Shown here one piece after another: positions 35,138-42,203 of a DNA stretch of 64,000 bases. Numbering within the stretch: position 1 is the first letter of the stretch; the number at the start of each line of letters is the position of its first letter. Source of the DNA: Candidatus Nitrospira allomarina (GTDB lineage: Bacteria; Nitrospirota; Nitrospiria; Nitrospirales; UBA8639); assembly GCF_032050975.1 (NCBI RefSeq), contig NZ_CP116967.1, positions 3,903,001-3,967,000 on the forward strand. The letters are read 5' to 3'. Below the pieces are notes generated by a model. That model was not told the DNA's origin. It searched no databases and saw nothing but the letters and a program-made list of their open reading frames with translations. Made by a program: the position numbers and the translations under genes.

Positions 35138-35668
35138 TTACGAGCTGGAGTATTGTTGAATTCGCTCGATTAACCCTTGATGCTGGATCTGTCTTTCCTC
35201 GTCCGGATCTTCAACCGATTCGATCGATTCGATGGAACGAACGTAGGCATCAGGAAACCGTAAATGCCTGGCGCCCAGGACAATCAGTTCCTTATACCAA
35301 TGAAAGGGCTTCAGACTATTTTGAATGTAAGATGGCTGAGCCAGGTATGTAAGGCAGGAGCACTCTTTGCCATTGAATCTTACCGTGAGTTGGCTATCAT
35401 GATAACCATTCCCCTCGAAACGGTCGAGGATAGGTTTATGGGCTGAATCAATTTGATAGATGGCTCCATACACTCCATCCGATTCTTCTCCTGTGTGGGC
35501 CAGGTTGCACTTACTCGACCCATCCTGACCCCTTTTCTGAAAAGACAGTCGGTAGTGCTTCAACTCAACCACATCAAGCAATTCGGCAGACGGCACGCGT
35601 TCCCGCAACCGGACAGGGTGGAGGTTCGAACCATAAGCCAAATAATAAAGCAAATCCTCACTCATCAT
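35138..35668 (-). CDS. Gamma-glutamylcyclotransferase-like (AIG2/GGCT) protein
   Basis: A 176-residue protein of the AIG2/GGCT-like fold. The substrate loop YLAYGSNLHPVRLRERVPSA carries the YGSN motif. The expected catalytic glutamate is in ILDRFEGNGYHDSQL, in the typical D-x-x-E-G-x-x-Y setting. The family either converts gamma-glutamyl amino acids to 5-oxoproline or resolves gamma-glutamylamines; which applies cannot be told. A C-terminal helix rich in Glu and Gln is non-conserved. The gene shares a repeat-bounded module with the PNPOx-like gene, in the same orientation, 42 bases from it. Confidence 0.82.
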   Translation of the reverse strand: MMSEDLLYYLAYGSNLHPVRLRERVPSAELLDVVELKHYRLSFQKRGQDGSSKCNLAHTGEESDGVYGAIYQIDSAHKPILDRFEGNGYHDSQLTVRFNGKECSCLTYLAQPSYIQNSLKPFHWYKELIVLGARHLRFPDAYVRSIESIESVEDPDEERQIQHQGLIERIQQYSSS

Positions 35669-35710
35669 TCATTCATAATTAAGTAAAAGCAAGCGGTCTT
35701 CTAGTCCGCA

Positions 35711-36256
35711 CTACAATCCAAGAATCCCTGTCGGCTTCCCGTCGATACTGAGCTGGTTCTTTTTTTGCCAATACTCCGAGATCCCTTCCTCGCCCTTCTT
35801 CTCAGCCCACGTCGAAAGGACATGACGGTCTTCAACGTAGTTCATGAAAGGCACAGCATGACCGCAGGAGGTTTGCACCCGATCGATAGACACCAACACG
35901 TACTGCCGTGTTCCGGTTGTGGAAGGCAATTGACTCGAAAACTCCGCCCAACGAGCATCCCTCGGATGAAAAACTTGGGCCGCCCCATAAACGCGAAGGA
36001 TTCGTGGCGGCCCTTCAAAAGCACACCACATCATGGTTATTCGGTTGAATTCGGCCAGATGGGCTGCCGTTTCGTTTCCGCTGCCGGTCAAGTTCATCCA
36101 GAGAATCTCGCAAGAGTTGAGGACACGAAGTGAATCCTGGCCCTTCGGGGAGAGATTGATTCTTCCATCCGGCGCAGCCGTGGCCACAAAAAATACTTTT
36201 TGTTCCCCAATAAATTGGCTTAACTCATCACTCAGCTCTGGAAATTGAATAGCCAC
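35711..36256 (-). CDS. Pyridoxamine 5'-phosphate oxidase family protein
   Basis: A 181-residue split-barrel flavoprotein-like protein. ELSQFIGEQKVFFVATAAPDG, INLSPKGQDSLRVLN and EILWMNLTGSGNETAAHLAE are typical of the PNPOx-like FMN-binding group (the heme- and F420-related branch), not of PdxH itself. RITMMWCAFEGPPRILRVYG fits the second barrel half. Such proteins bind FMN, F420 or haem and are often stress-related; substrate is unknown. It forms a two-gene unit with the gene downstream at 35138, between repeat copies C and D. Confidence 0.85.
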   Translation of the reverse strand: MAIQFPELSDELSQFIGEQKVFFVATAAPDGRINLSPKGQDSLRVLNSCEILWMNLTGSGNETAAHLAEFNRITMMWCAFEGPPRILRVYGAAQVFHPRDARWAEFSSQLPSTTGTRQYVLVSIDRVQTSCGHAVPFMNYVEDRHVLSTWAEKKGEEGISEYWQKKNQLSIDGKPTGILGL

Positions 36257-36397
36257 AATTACGCTCCATTGATTTTAGTTACTCACGGCCCAGCCCATTT
36301 TCAGATCACCCCTAAAGAGGTCACAGGGGTTAAACGATTTCGGTACCGTAGCCTAACGATAATTGCACTGACTGTAAAATTTTGAAAGATATATTAG

Positions 36398-36618
36398 CTG
36401 CCGGGTCTCGGCCCGGCAGCCGAGGTTTTGCCTGAGGCGTCTCGAGGAGCGCAACCTTTGTTGTGGAGGCAAAAGGGGGCAAAACCATTGACGCCCCCGT
36501 CCGGCCTCATTTGATTGATCGGACGCGTAGAGGGGGAGACGGGCTAACTCGTGGGGCTCGAACAAGCCCGCCAAGAAGAAGAGCGCCCGATCATGGGGCC
36601 GAACGGCAGGCGTCGGGC
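36398..36618 (+). repeat. Dispersed structured repeat, copy D (long variant)
   Basis: Same overall unit as copy A, including the long second stem TTTTGCCT/AGGCAAAA enclosing GAGGCGTCTCGAGGAGCGC. The fourth stem reads GACGGGC/GCCCGCC. It is located between the PNPOx-like gene and the second dehydrogenase module. Confidence 0.9.
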
Positions 36619-36660
36619 AGGGGAAGGAAGGTAGGTAGGGAAAGGAAAAATCGGGTTCAC

Positions 36661-36870
36661 TCAACGATCAAAAAACATAACCATCTTTTGTGGCATGCAA
36701 GATTTATCCCCAAGAATGGCAAGACCTGACCTCGAGCACATCTGGTTCTCGGATGCGGTTGGAACAGCACTCTCAACATTGCTTAGCGTGTCTTTAGTGG
36801 GCTCACCCTCTGGCCTTTCGGCAAGAACAAAGTGCCGGTTTGTTGTATCGGACTGTGCGAATTGCTTCAA
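36661..36870 (-). pseudogene. 5' stump of a CurA/YncB-type NADP-dependent oxidoreductase gene
   Basis: The first 40 residues resemble the N-terminus of the zinc-less medium-chain reductases of the CurA (YncB) family: TNRHFVLAERPEGEPTKDTL then SAVPTASENQ. After this the frame diverges into unrelated sequence. A neighbouring frame continues with DVLEVRSCHSWG, which may be the shifted continuation. The remaining 300 residues are absent. It is a truncated, frameshifted remnant, lying within 50 bases of repeat copy D. Confidence 0.5.
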
Positions 36871-37007
36871 GCAGAGGTTTTCATGGTCTCAGTTTCTTTC
36901 AATTTCAATGTGTAGATATATGTCAAATTTCCACGCATAGCGCCCGGATACTTTAGAAATGTTTCATTTTATTAACTAACCGTGATTGATTTAATATTGA
37001 CATTCTT

Positions 37008-37094
37008 TCAATCCAAATCCGCCATGTTCACGACCATATTAGTGCCTACAGCTTTTCTATCGTCTTCCGTTAATTGTTCTTGGGGCTGTGCCAT
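37008..37094 (-). CDS. Very small ORF downstream of dehydrogenase copy 2
   Basis: A 28-codon frame starting MAQPQEQLTEDDRKAVGTNM, with AAGGA about 6 bases ahead of the ATG, 26 bases after the dehydrogenase stop. The first copy has the equivalent start (MEQPQEKLVDIPI) but stops after 13 codons. It may be a genuine microprotein or the truncated start of a lost downstream gene. No homology can be named. Confidence 0.35.
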   Translation of the reverse strand: MAQPQEQLTEDDRKAVGTNMVVNMADLD

Positions 37095-37120
37095 AGTTTT
37101 TCCTTCTCTTCGATTATAAG

Positions 37121-38254
37121 TTATGCTGATTTGCGATTTACAACGTTACCGCGTATGGGTTGATCGAGCTCGGTTGCAGAATCTTTTATGTCATGTATTT
37201 TACTATGCAGAGACTCCATATCAATGACATGCCTGAAGTCTACGTCATTTCCATTTTCTAATGTTTTCAGAACATTATTGATTTCGTCCATTTTGATCAT
37301 TTTAATGCTTGGTTTAATGTCATGCTTTGCACACAACTCCAGAACCTCTTGCGTCTCTTTTATACCTCCGATAAGTGACCCTGCCAGCTGTATGCGGTTG
37401 AAAACCATAGGGCCCGGTGAGAATTCCGGGAACTTGATCATATTACCAACAATAACAATCGTTGAATCCGTCTTCATAAGATCAATATACGGGGCAATAT
37501 CGTGCGGCACTGGAATTGTGTTAATGAGAAGATCAAGGCTTTGCGCAGCTTCTTTCATCTCATCTTCATCTTTTGAGATGACAACTTTATCCGCACCCAT
37601 TTCTAATATTTCGTCTCTTTTATCTTCGCTGCGGGTGAAAGCGACAACTTCAGCGCCAAGAGCTTTACCAAGTTTAATGGCCATATTGCCTAATCCACCA
37701 ATCCCGGCCACACCAAGGGTTTTGCCTTCTTCCAAATTCCAATGAATCATAGTAGAATAAACGGTAATACCGGCACACATAATAGGGCCGACATATTTGG
37801 GATCCAAATTTTCAGGAATCGTAAGGCCAAATTCCTCGCGCACAACCATGTTGGTTGTATAGCCACCGTAAGAATTTGTACCATCCGGATTTTTAGGTCC
37901 GTTATAAGTCAACGTGCAGCTTTTAGGGCCTTGGCAATAATTCTCCGCGTCTTTTTTGCAAGGATCGCATTCTTGACAGCTATTGACCATACAGCCAACA
38001 CCAATAAGATCGCCTTTTTCAAATTTAGTGACACCCTCACCAACGGCCGTCACTTCTCCTAATATTTCATGGCCTGGTACGCACGGGTATAGTGAATTAT
38101 TCCAATCGTTTTTGATCTGGTGCAAATCAGAATGACAAACACCGCAATATAAAACTTTAAATTCAACTTCGCCCTCTCGCGCATCTTTTCTTTCGAATGT
38201 TACCGGGGCTAGCTCTATATCGGACGATTTTGTGCCGTAGCCATAAACTTTCAT
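37121..38254 (-). CDS. Zinc-dependent NAD(P) alcohol dehydrogenase, copy 2
   Basis: The 377-residue paralogue of the gene at 33198, with the same zinc ligands (YCGVCHSD, PGHEILG, SCQECDPCKKDAENYC), the same cofactor loop GIGGLGNMAIKLG and the same long C-terminal tail ending NRKSA. The 29 differences are mostly conservative and spread along the chain, so both copies appear to be under purifying selection (inference). The similarity continues into both flanks, which marks a duplicated segment and not independent acquisition. Upstream lies a stump of an old-yellow-enzyme gene. The module is A+T-rich compared with the chromosome on either side. Confidence 0.92.
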   Translation of the reverse strand: MKVYGYGTKSSDIELAPVTFERKDAREGEVEFKVLYCGVCHSDLHQIKNDWNNSLYPCVPGHEILGEVTAVGEGVTKFEKGDLIGVGCMVNSCQECDPCKKDAENYCQGPKSCTLTYNGPKNPDGTNSYGGYTTNMVVREEFGLTIPENLDPKYVGPIMCAGITVYSTMIHWNLEEGKTLGVAGIGGLGNMAIKLGKALGAEVVAFTRSEDKRDEILEMGADKVVISKDEDEMKEAAQSLDLLINTIPVPHDIAPYIDLMKTDSTIVIVGNMIKFPEFSPGPMVFNRIQLAGSLIGGIKETQEVLELCAKHDIKPSIKMIKMDEINNVLKTLENGNDVDFRHVIDMESLHSKIHDIKDSATELDQPIRGNVVNRKSA

Positions 38255-38324
38255 AATAGGACTCCTTATATAATAGGGTTGGATTTAAAGTGAAATTAAT
38301 CTGACGTTGCGCTATAAAAACTCT

Positions 38325-38393
38325 ATTGGGTAGCTCCAGGTCACCTACTTTAATTGTACTCAATAATTTTCCCTCATTATTCTTCTTTAACAT
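38325..38393 (-). pseudogene. 5' stump of an old yellow enzyme (NADH:flavin oxidoreductase) gene
   Basis: The codons from ATG 38393 read MLKKNNEGKLLSTIKVGDLE then LPNRVFIA. This is the well-known N-terminus of NemA/OYE-type alkene reductases (LF.P.KLG...L.NRVVMAP). After about 23 codons the similarity stops, and the frame runs into sequence shared with the leader of the dehydrogenase. So only the first strand of the enzyme remains. Confidence 0.55.
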
Positions 38394-38466
38394 TTTGCAA
38401 TTCCTTTTTTTATTAATCCTCTCTCGCCACTCCATTATTATTATGTCTTCCAATCGATGCTATTCA

Positions 38467-38691
38467 TTAGTTAGAAGGTCGTTGAATTTTATGAAGGCTA
38501 AATATCATATTTGAAATTTCATCGGCGGTCTCGCTCACTCTAGAATTGATAAATAAAAGATGGTTATCAGAAATACGAAATTTGTCTCTCCATTTCACCT
38601 TATCACCTTCGACTAAAGTATGTATGCTCCCATCGGGATTTCTGTATTGAATTTTAATATTTACTAAATCTGCAAAATATACATTTCCTGC
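38467..38691 (-). pseudogene. Remnant small ORF upstream of dehydrogenase copy 2
   Basis: A 74-codon open frame without a start codon, reading GNVYFADLVNIKIQYRNPDG, then SIHTLVEGDKVKWRDKFRI and EISNMIFSLHKIQRPSN. A stop lies immediately upstream in frame. It is related to the broken frame at 34472-34597. The composition looks like real coding sequence, but no family is recognised. Confidence 0.45.
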
Positions 38692-38864
38692 TTATCGCAG
38701 CAGTTTTAGTGGTTTTGTCGCAAACAGGTACGTTCATGGAATCAGGTCTTGCCATCGCTCAAACCCCTTTCAGCTTCATTTACCTATCCCAAAGGGTGAC
38801 CATTTACTGTGTCATTACAAGGCCTGACCACAAGAACGGTAGAATTTTGAAGGATTGAATTAGA

Positions 38865-39053
38865 AGCCGGGGTTCGTCCCGGCAGCCGAGGTCCTTTTCT
38901 TTCGGGAAAAGGACCCAAAACCATTGACGCCCATCCGGCCACATCAGATTGGTCGGATGCAGGAGAGAGAGCGGGCCAACTCGCCAGGCTCAAACAAGGC
39001 CCGCCGGCTGACCAGAGCATCCGCCCATAGGGCCGAACGGCAGGCGTCGGACA
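38865..39053 (+). repeat. Dispersed structured repeat, copy E (divergent)
   Basis: The most divergent copy and the most informative one. First stem GCCGGG/CCCGGC, second stem GTCCTTTTC/GAAAAGGAC, third CATCCG/CGGATG, fourth GCGGGCC/GGCCCGC. Each stem differs in sequence from copies B and C yet stays paired. It lies between dehydrogenase module 2 and the lipoprotein gene at 39156. Confidence 0.88.
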
Positions 39054-39155
39054 GGCAAAGGAAAGGATGTGAAATTAATTGGGATGCTTGCAAACCATCC
39101 GTGGAAAATCCCGTATCCCGGAAAATTTCGTCAGCGGTCGACTGAACGCCCAGAC

Positions 39156-39638
39156 TCAGAGATGGGCACCTTCGTCGCGCTTCAACTGCAAAGCTCGTTT
39201 TGAGGCCATTGGATGCATTAGATATGGACTTCCACCGGAACCTCTCTCTAAAAGGAACATTGCCTCAGATTTCGCAATAGGCTTAGCTAGGATGTCCTCA
39301 TCAAAATTTACAATCCGCCGAGACACCTCTTCATGGTATGTAACCCTTCCGCCAACCAGGAAGACTATCAAATGTTGTCCTTCATCTACGTCCTTGAGCT
39401 TTGCATTGTCGCACTCTGAGGCCGACAGCCCGATTTCATGGCAAATCTGCGTCGGGTAAGAGTACGGTCCAAATACTAGAAGCTTATCCCAATCAAATCC
39501 GCTGACCTGGCGTAAATCGACGCCGTTACCGCCACTTTCAGCCTTTATTTGAGCATCGATCGTGCGCGAGACGGGCCCTCCACAGCCAAAGAGTGCGAGA
39601 ATTAGCAAAACCGCAATAGGGTAATGAAAAAAGCCCAA
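39156..39638 (-). CDS. Lipoprotein of unknown function
   Basis: A 160-residue protein with a TTG start and GGAGG seven bases upstream. The signal ends in lipobox LALFGC. The mature part contains VDLRQVSGFDWDKLLVFGPY and HLIVFLVGGRVTYHEEV, as in small proteins often found in mobile gene contexts. Two cysteines (QICHEIGLSASECD) could form a disulfide. It has no recognised domain. It is downstream of the UDG-fold gene, same strand, 102 bases apart. Confidence 0.65.
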   Translation of the reverse strand: MGFFHYPIAVLLILALFGCGGPVSRTIDAQIKAESGGNGVDLRQVSGFDWDKLLVFGPYSYPTQICHEIGLSASECDNAKLKDVDEGQHLIVFLVGGRVTYHEEVSRRIVNFDEDILAKPIAKSEAMFLLERGSGGSPYLMHPMASKRALQLKRDEGAHL

Positions 39639-39740
39639 ATTCCCAGCCTCCTATCCCCCCTAGCAGCAGCGGCAGCGGAACATGGGATGCATCGGTTTAT
39701 AGGGTTCGGTCTTGCAACGCGCAGCTTTTTTCGGGTCGGC

Positions 39741-40292
39741 CTATAGCACCTTGTTGGGTGTTTTCCCCATTGCTATTCTCAAGGCGGCTTGAATAGCTTG
39801 TTGCCAATCTGAGTATCTAAAGCCACCAGCAGACGGATGTTTCACGTTGCAAACCACCAAATCTAGCGGCACCTTCGGCAAATTACTTTGCAGCTCATAT
39901 CCAAGAACTACCAATACATTCGGCTCTAACTCGCCTAGAGTATCGTTGAATGCTGCTGCAGATCTTTCCCACATTTCCTGCGCGGGGCGTTGACGCGGCC
40001 CTGCACCTACGAATTCTTGGATGTAGTTGTAAAACGCTACTTGTTCCCAGAACTCTTTACGATCTTGAGCTAGTACCCGTTCGCCCGATGCTGTTCCTTG
40101 GATGAGTTTTTGAGTAACCGTAAAAAAACGAGACCTCTTTTCTTGACCCCATTCCTTCACTACTTCAGATGTGAGTTCTGCCGTTTCCGTTCCAGCATCT
40201 CCGTAGTGAGACTCACCAAGAATCAGAACTTTCAGTCCATTGAATCCTTCGTACCTATATTTTGTTCCTACCCAAGGGTCAAACCTTCTCAT
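39741..40292 (-). CDS. Uracil-DNA glycosylase-fold protein
   Basis: A 183-residue protein. The start at ATG 40292 (MRRFDPW) is preferred over TTG 40304. LKVLILGESHYGDAGTETAE recalls the motif-1 strand of the UDG superfamily, PNVLVVLGYEL the central strand and NVKHPSAGGFRY the HPS-type C-terminal motif. The catalytic Asp/Asn of true uracil glycosylases is not evident, since motif 1 reads GESHYGD. The fold assignment is moderate; activity is not claimed. Proteins like this are common as lone genes in mobile or defence-associated DNA. Confidence 0.55.
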   Translation of the reverse strand: MRRFDPWVGTKYRYEGFNGLKVLILGESHYGDAGTETAELTSEVVKEWGQEKRSRFFTVTQKLIQGTASGERVLAQDRKEFWEQVAFYNYIQEFVGAGPRQRPAQEMWERSAAAFNDTLGELEPNVLVVLGYELQSNLPKVPLDLVVCNVKHPSAGGFRYSDWQQAIQAALRIAMGKTPNKVL

Positions 40293-40310
40293 TTGTACAC
40301 CCAACAGTGA

Positions 40311-40328
40311 TTAGGCGGATCCGCATAA
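40311..40328. repeat. Palindromic site upstream of the UDG-fold gene
   Basis: TTAGGCGGATCCGCATAA is a near-perfect palindrome (one mismatched pair) about 20 bases upstream of the UDG-fold gene start. GTTGGGT follows towards the gene on the minus strand. It may be an operator or a relic of a recombination site. Confidence 0.45.
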
Positions 40329-40533
40329 CGCCAACTTCTCTAAACGTTCAAATTAGAGATGATAATTTAATAATTGTCGAGATAAGTCAAGGAAAAATTC
40401 GTGTTTGTTTAAAAAACATTCGAGGCCGAAACCAAAAGCCTAAATCCATCTGGTCTCTTTTCAAGCACGAAAACAATCGTCGGGCTGGGCACAGATTCTT
40501 CGCGGAGCTCAGAATGACAATTTAGTCGAGAAC

Positions 40534-40718
40534 TCGGACGCCTTCCGCCCATCCCCATGATCGGACGCTCTTCTTCTTGGCGGGCTTGTTCGAGCCCCGC
40601 GAGTTAGCCCGTCTCCTCTCCTTCGCGTCCGATCAATCTTGTGAGGGCGGGGCGTTAATGGTTTTGGCCACTTTTGCCGAAACAAAAGTGGCTCGGCTGC
40701 CGGGACGAACCCCGGCAT
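40534..40718 (-). repeat. Dispersed structured repeat, copy F (inverted, short variant)
   Basis: Same unit in the opposite orientation. Read on the minus strand: TGCCGGGGTTCGTCCCGGCA first stem, CCACTTTT/AAAAGTGG second stem, GACGGGC/GCCCGCC fourth. The switch to minus orientation starts here and continues in copies G, H and I. Confidence 0.9.
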
Positions 40719-40728
40719 CTATCGTTTT

Positions 40729-40811
40729 TTAGAAGTCGGCAGGAATTTTTTCTAAGACTTCTTGAAAGAGGCGCTCCACCCGCTCACTGGGCAGACAACT
40801 TCATAGGCCAT
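40729..40811 (-). pseudogene. Remnant downstream of the Phd/YefM-type antitoxin, possible toxin stump
   Basis: Directly after the antitoxin stop, an ATG starts MAYEVVCPVS, which soon ends. Another frame of the same stretch reads SERVERLFQEVLEKIPADF and then stops, 11 bases before repeat copy F. Two short coding-like pieces in different frames fit the stump of a frameshifted toxin gene. Which toxin family it was cannot be decided. Confidence 0.35.
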
Positions 40812-41093
40812 CTAGACGTCCATTTTTTTGAAGAGGCGCTCGGCGGGTACGGCTTGGCCCTGAGCATAGTCTTTCCGGGCTTGTTCGATTTCCCTAAGGA
40901 ACTTTTTGTCCTTTAACTCATCGAGCGTTTCGACAAGATCCAGCATATCTTCATAGGGCACGAGGAACGATACCGGTTTGCCATGCGAGAGCACCATGGA
41001 GGGAGACTTTGACTTGATCAACTTCGACAATTGAGCTTGTGCTTCTCGCACATTAACAGGCTTGGTTTTTCGCAAAAAATTATTTGCACTCAT
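40812..41093 (-). CDS. Phd/YefM-family antitoxin
   Basis: A 93-residue protein; ATG 41093 (MSANNFLRK) is the family-like start, while the longer frame to 41222 adds a non-family tail. TKPVNVREAQAQLSKLIKSK, then SMVLSHGKPVSFLVPYED, is the N-terminal DNA-binding part of Phd/YefM antitoxins. The C-terminal helix (KFLREIEQARKDYAQGQ) is the toxin-binding part. Normally a toxin gene follows, overlapping by a few bases. Here only a decayed stretch of about 80 bases remains before repeat copy F. It is therefore an orphan antitoxin. Confidence 0.8.
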   Translation of the reverse strand: MSANNFLRKTKPVNVREAQAQLSKLIKSKSPSMVLSHGKPVSFLVPYEDMLDLVETLDELKDKKFLREIEQARKDYAQGQAVPAERLFKKMDV

Positions 41094-41151
41094 GATAGCT
41101 TCTCCATATGTATTGCACTTGCATGTGTATAACAGAGGCCTTCCCCGATGA

Positions 41152-41403
41152 CGAGGTAAGAGGCCAAGAGAACACCAACCAAGACTTAAAGACCACGAAA
41201 AGTTCCCTCGATTCCACACCACTCTTTCTCTTAACCGCCGCGCGCGCTATCATGCGCTAGGGACAACCGACAACAAGCGTCAGCTTCACCTGACCTTTAC
41301 TGTACGATCGAGTACTGCCGGTATGTTAATTCGGATCATTTCAGCGCGTGACATGCACCGCAAAGAGAGGACCAAATATGAACAATCGAAAAAAAATTCC
41401 TGA
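41152..41403 (+). pseudogene. brnT: 5'-truncated brnT toxin gene
   Basis: The frame upstream of the CopG/BrnA-like gene reads RYHALGTTDNKRQLHLTFTV, then GMLIRIISARDMHRKERTKY. This is the C-terminal part of BrnT toxins (IR.ISAR.A...ER..YE). The stop at 41401-41403 overlaps the brnA start at 41378 by 26 bases, as in intact brnTA operons. The N-terminal half of BrnT (WD..K...N..KHGV) is absent; an in-frame stop precedes the fragment at 41149. So the toxin is dead while the antitoxin frame is intact. Confidence 0.7.
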
Positions 41404-41641
41404 GTTTAAAAGCGAAGCTGAAGAACGTGCGTTCTGGGAAAGTCATGACTCCAGTGAGTATATAGACTGGGATAAGGCTCAGACTGCCTCTTTCCCAAAT
41501 CTGAAGCTGTCAACAAAAACCATTTCGCTCCGGCTTCCCGAGGGACTGCTGGATCGTATAAAAATTGAGGCGAACAAGCGCGATGTGCCCTACCAATCCC
41601 TTATCAAAACCTGGCTGTCGGAAGATGTTAAACCTCGCTAA
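41378..41641 (+). CDS. brnA: BrnA-type / CopG ribbon-helix-helix antitoxin
   Basis: An 87-residue protein; ATG 41378 is preceded by GAGAGG at seven bases. The N-terminal part FKSEAEERAFWESHDSSEYI with W and acidic residues is typical of BrnA-like antitoxins. The C-terminus TISLRLPEGLLDRIKIEANK, then DVPYQSLIKTWLSE, is a ribbon-helix-helix DNA-binding domain. In the known system BrnA neutralises the RNase BrnT and represses the operon. Here BrnT is truncated, so the gene is an orphan antitoxin. It is divergent from the Phd-type antitoxin at 40812. Confidence 0.78.
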   Translation: MNNRKKIPEFKSEAEERAFWESHDSSEYIDWDKAQTASFPNLKLSTKTISLRLPEGLLDRIKIEANKRDVPYQSLIKTWLSEDVKPR

Positions 41642-41856
41642 CAACGGTCCGCTCGGTTTTTCGGTGGGGTGAGGTCTCCAGACCGAATCCGGCTCGTTTT
41701 CACCACCTACTACACCCTCTGCTGACTTCTGCACGCCCATTTGCCGAAAGAAAAGGACTTCGTCCGCCTGGACGAACCACGGCAACATGGAGCATCAAGC
41801 CGACTCCAACCCTCCAGGTAAACAGATGAGTTAACGATTGAGGTTTCCCCCCTTCT

Positions 41857-42071
41857 CCGACGCCTGCCGCCCGTCCGCATGATCGGACGCTCTTCTTCTT
41901 GGCGGGCTTGTGTGAGCCCCGCGAGTTAGCCCGCCTCTTCCCCCTTCGCGTCGGATCAATCTGATGAGGGCGGGGCGTCAATGGTTTTGCCCACTTTTGC
42001 CTCCACAACAAAGGTTGCGCTCCTCGAGACGCATCAGGCAAAACCTCGGCTGCCGGGGCGAAACCCGGCAA
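41857..42071 (-). repeat. Dispersed structured repeat, copy G (inverted, long variant)
   Basis: Near-complete minus-strand copy of the long variant, with TGCCGGGTTTCGCCCCGGCA first stem and the TTTTGCC.../...GGCAAAA second stem. It is followed by a second, interrupted copy in the same orientation (H plus I). Both are preceded by the same flank (GTTAACGATTGAGGTTTCCC at about 41830 and a close match at 42117), so this is a local tandem duplication. Confidence 0.9.
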
Positions 42072-42141
42072 CCCAGAACCTCACGCCGCCCCCAAACATT
42101 CCGTGATGACGAAAAGTTAACGATTGAGGTTTTCCCCCCTG

Positions 42142-42203
42142 GTCCGACGCCTTCCGGCTGGCCCACGGGAGGACGCTCTCATGAGTTGGCGGGCCTTGTT
42201 TGA
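42142..42203 (-). repeat. Dispersed structured repeat, copy H (distal part, cut by the IS110 element)
   Basis: Contains the terminal CCGACGCC...GGACGC part and ends at GGCGGGCCTTGTTTGAG, i.e. inside the loop of the fourth stem. The missing part resumes at 43396. Joining the two restores the loop sequence, which shows that the mobile element inserted here. Confidence 0.85.

Noticed and set aside
39741-40330. Possible integron cassette with attC site
   Set aside because: GTTGGGT and ACCCAAC core-like words flank the gene, but the expected R'/R'' pair within one 60-130 bp site is not found, genes in the region have mixed orientation, and no integron integrase is present.
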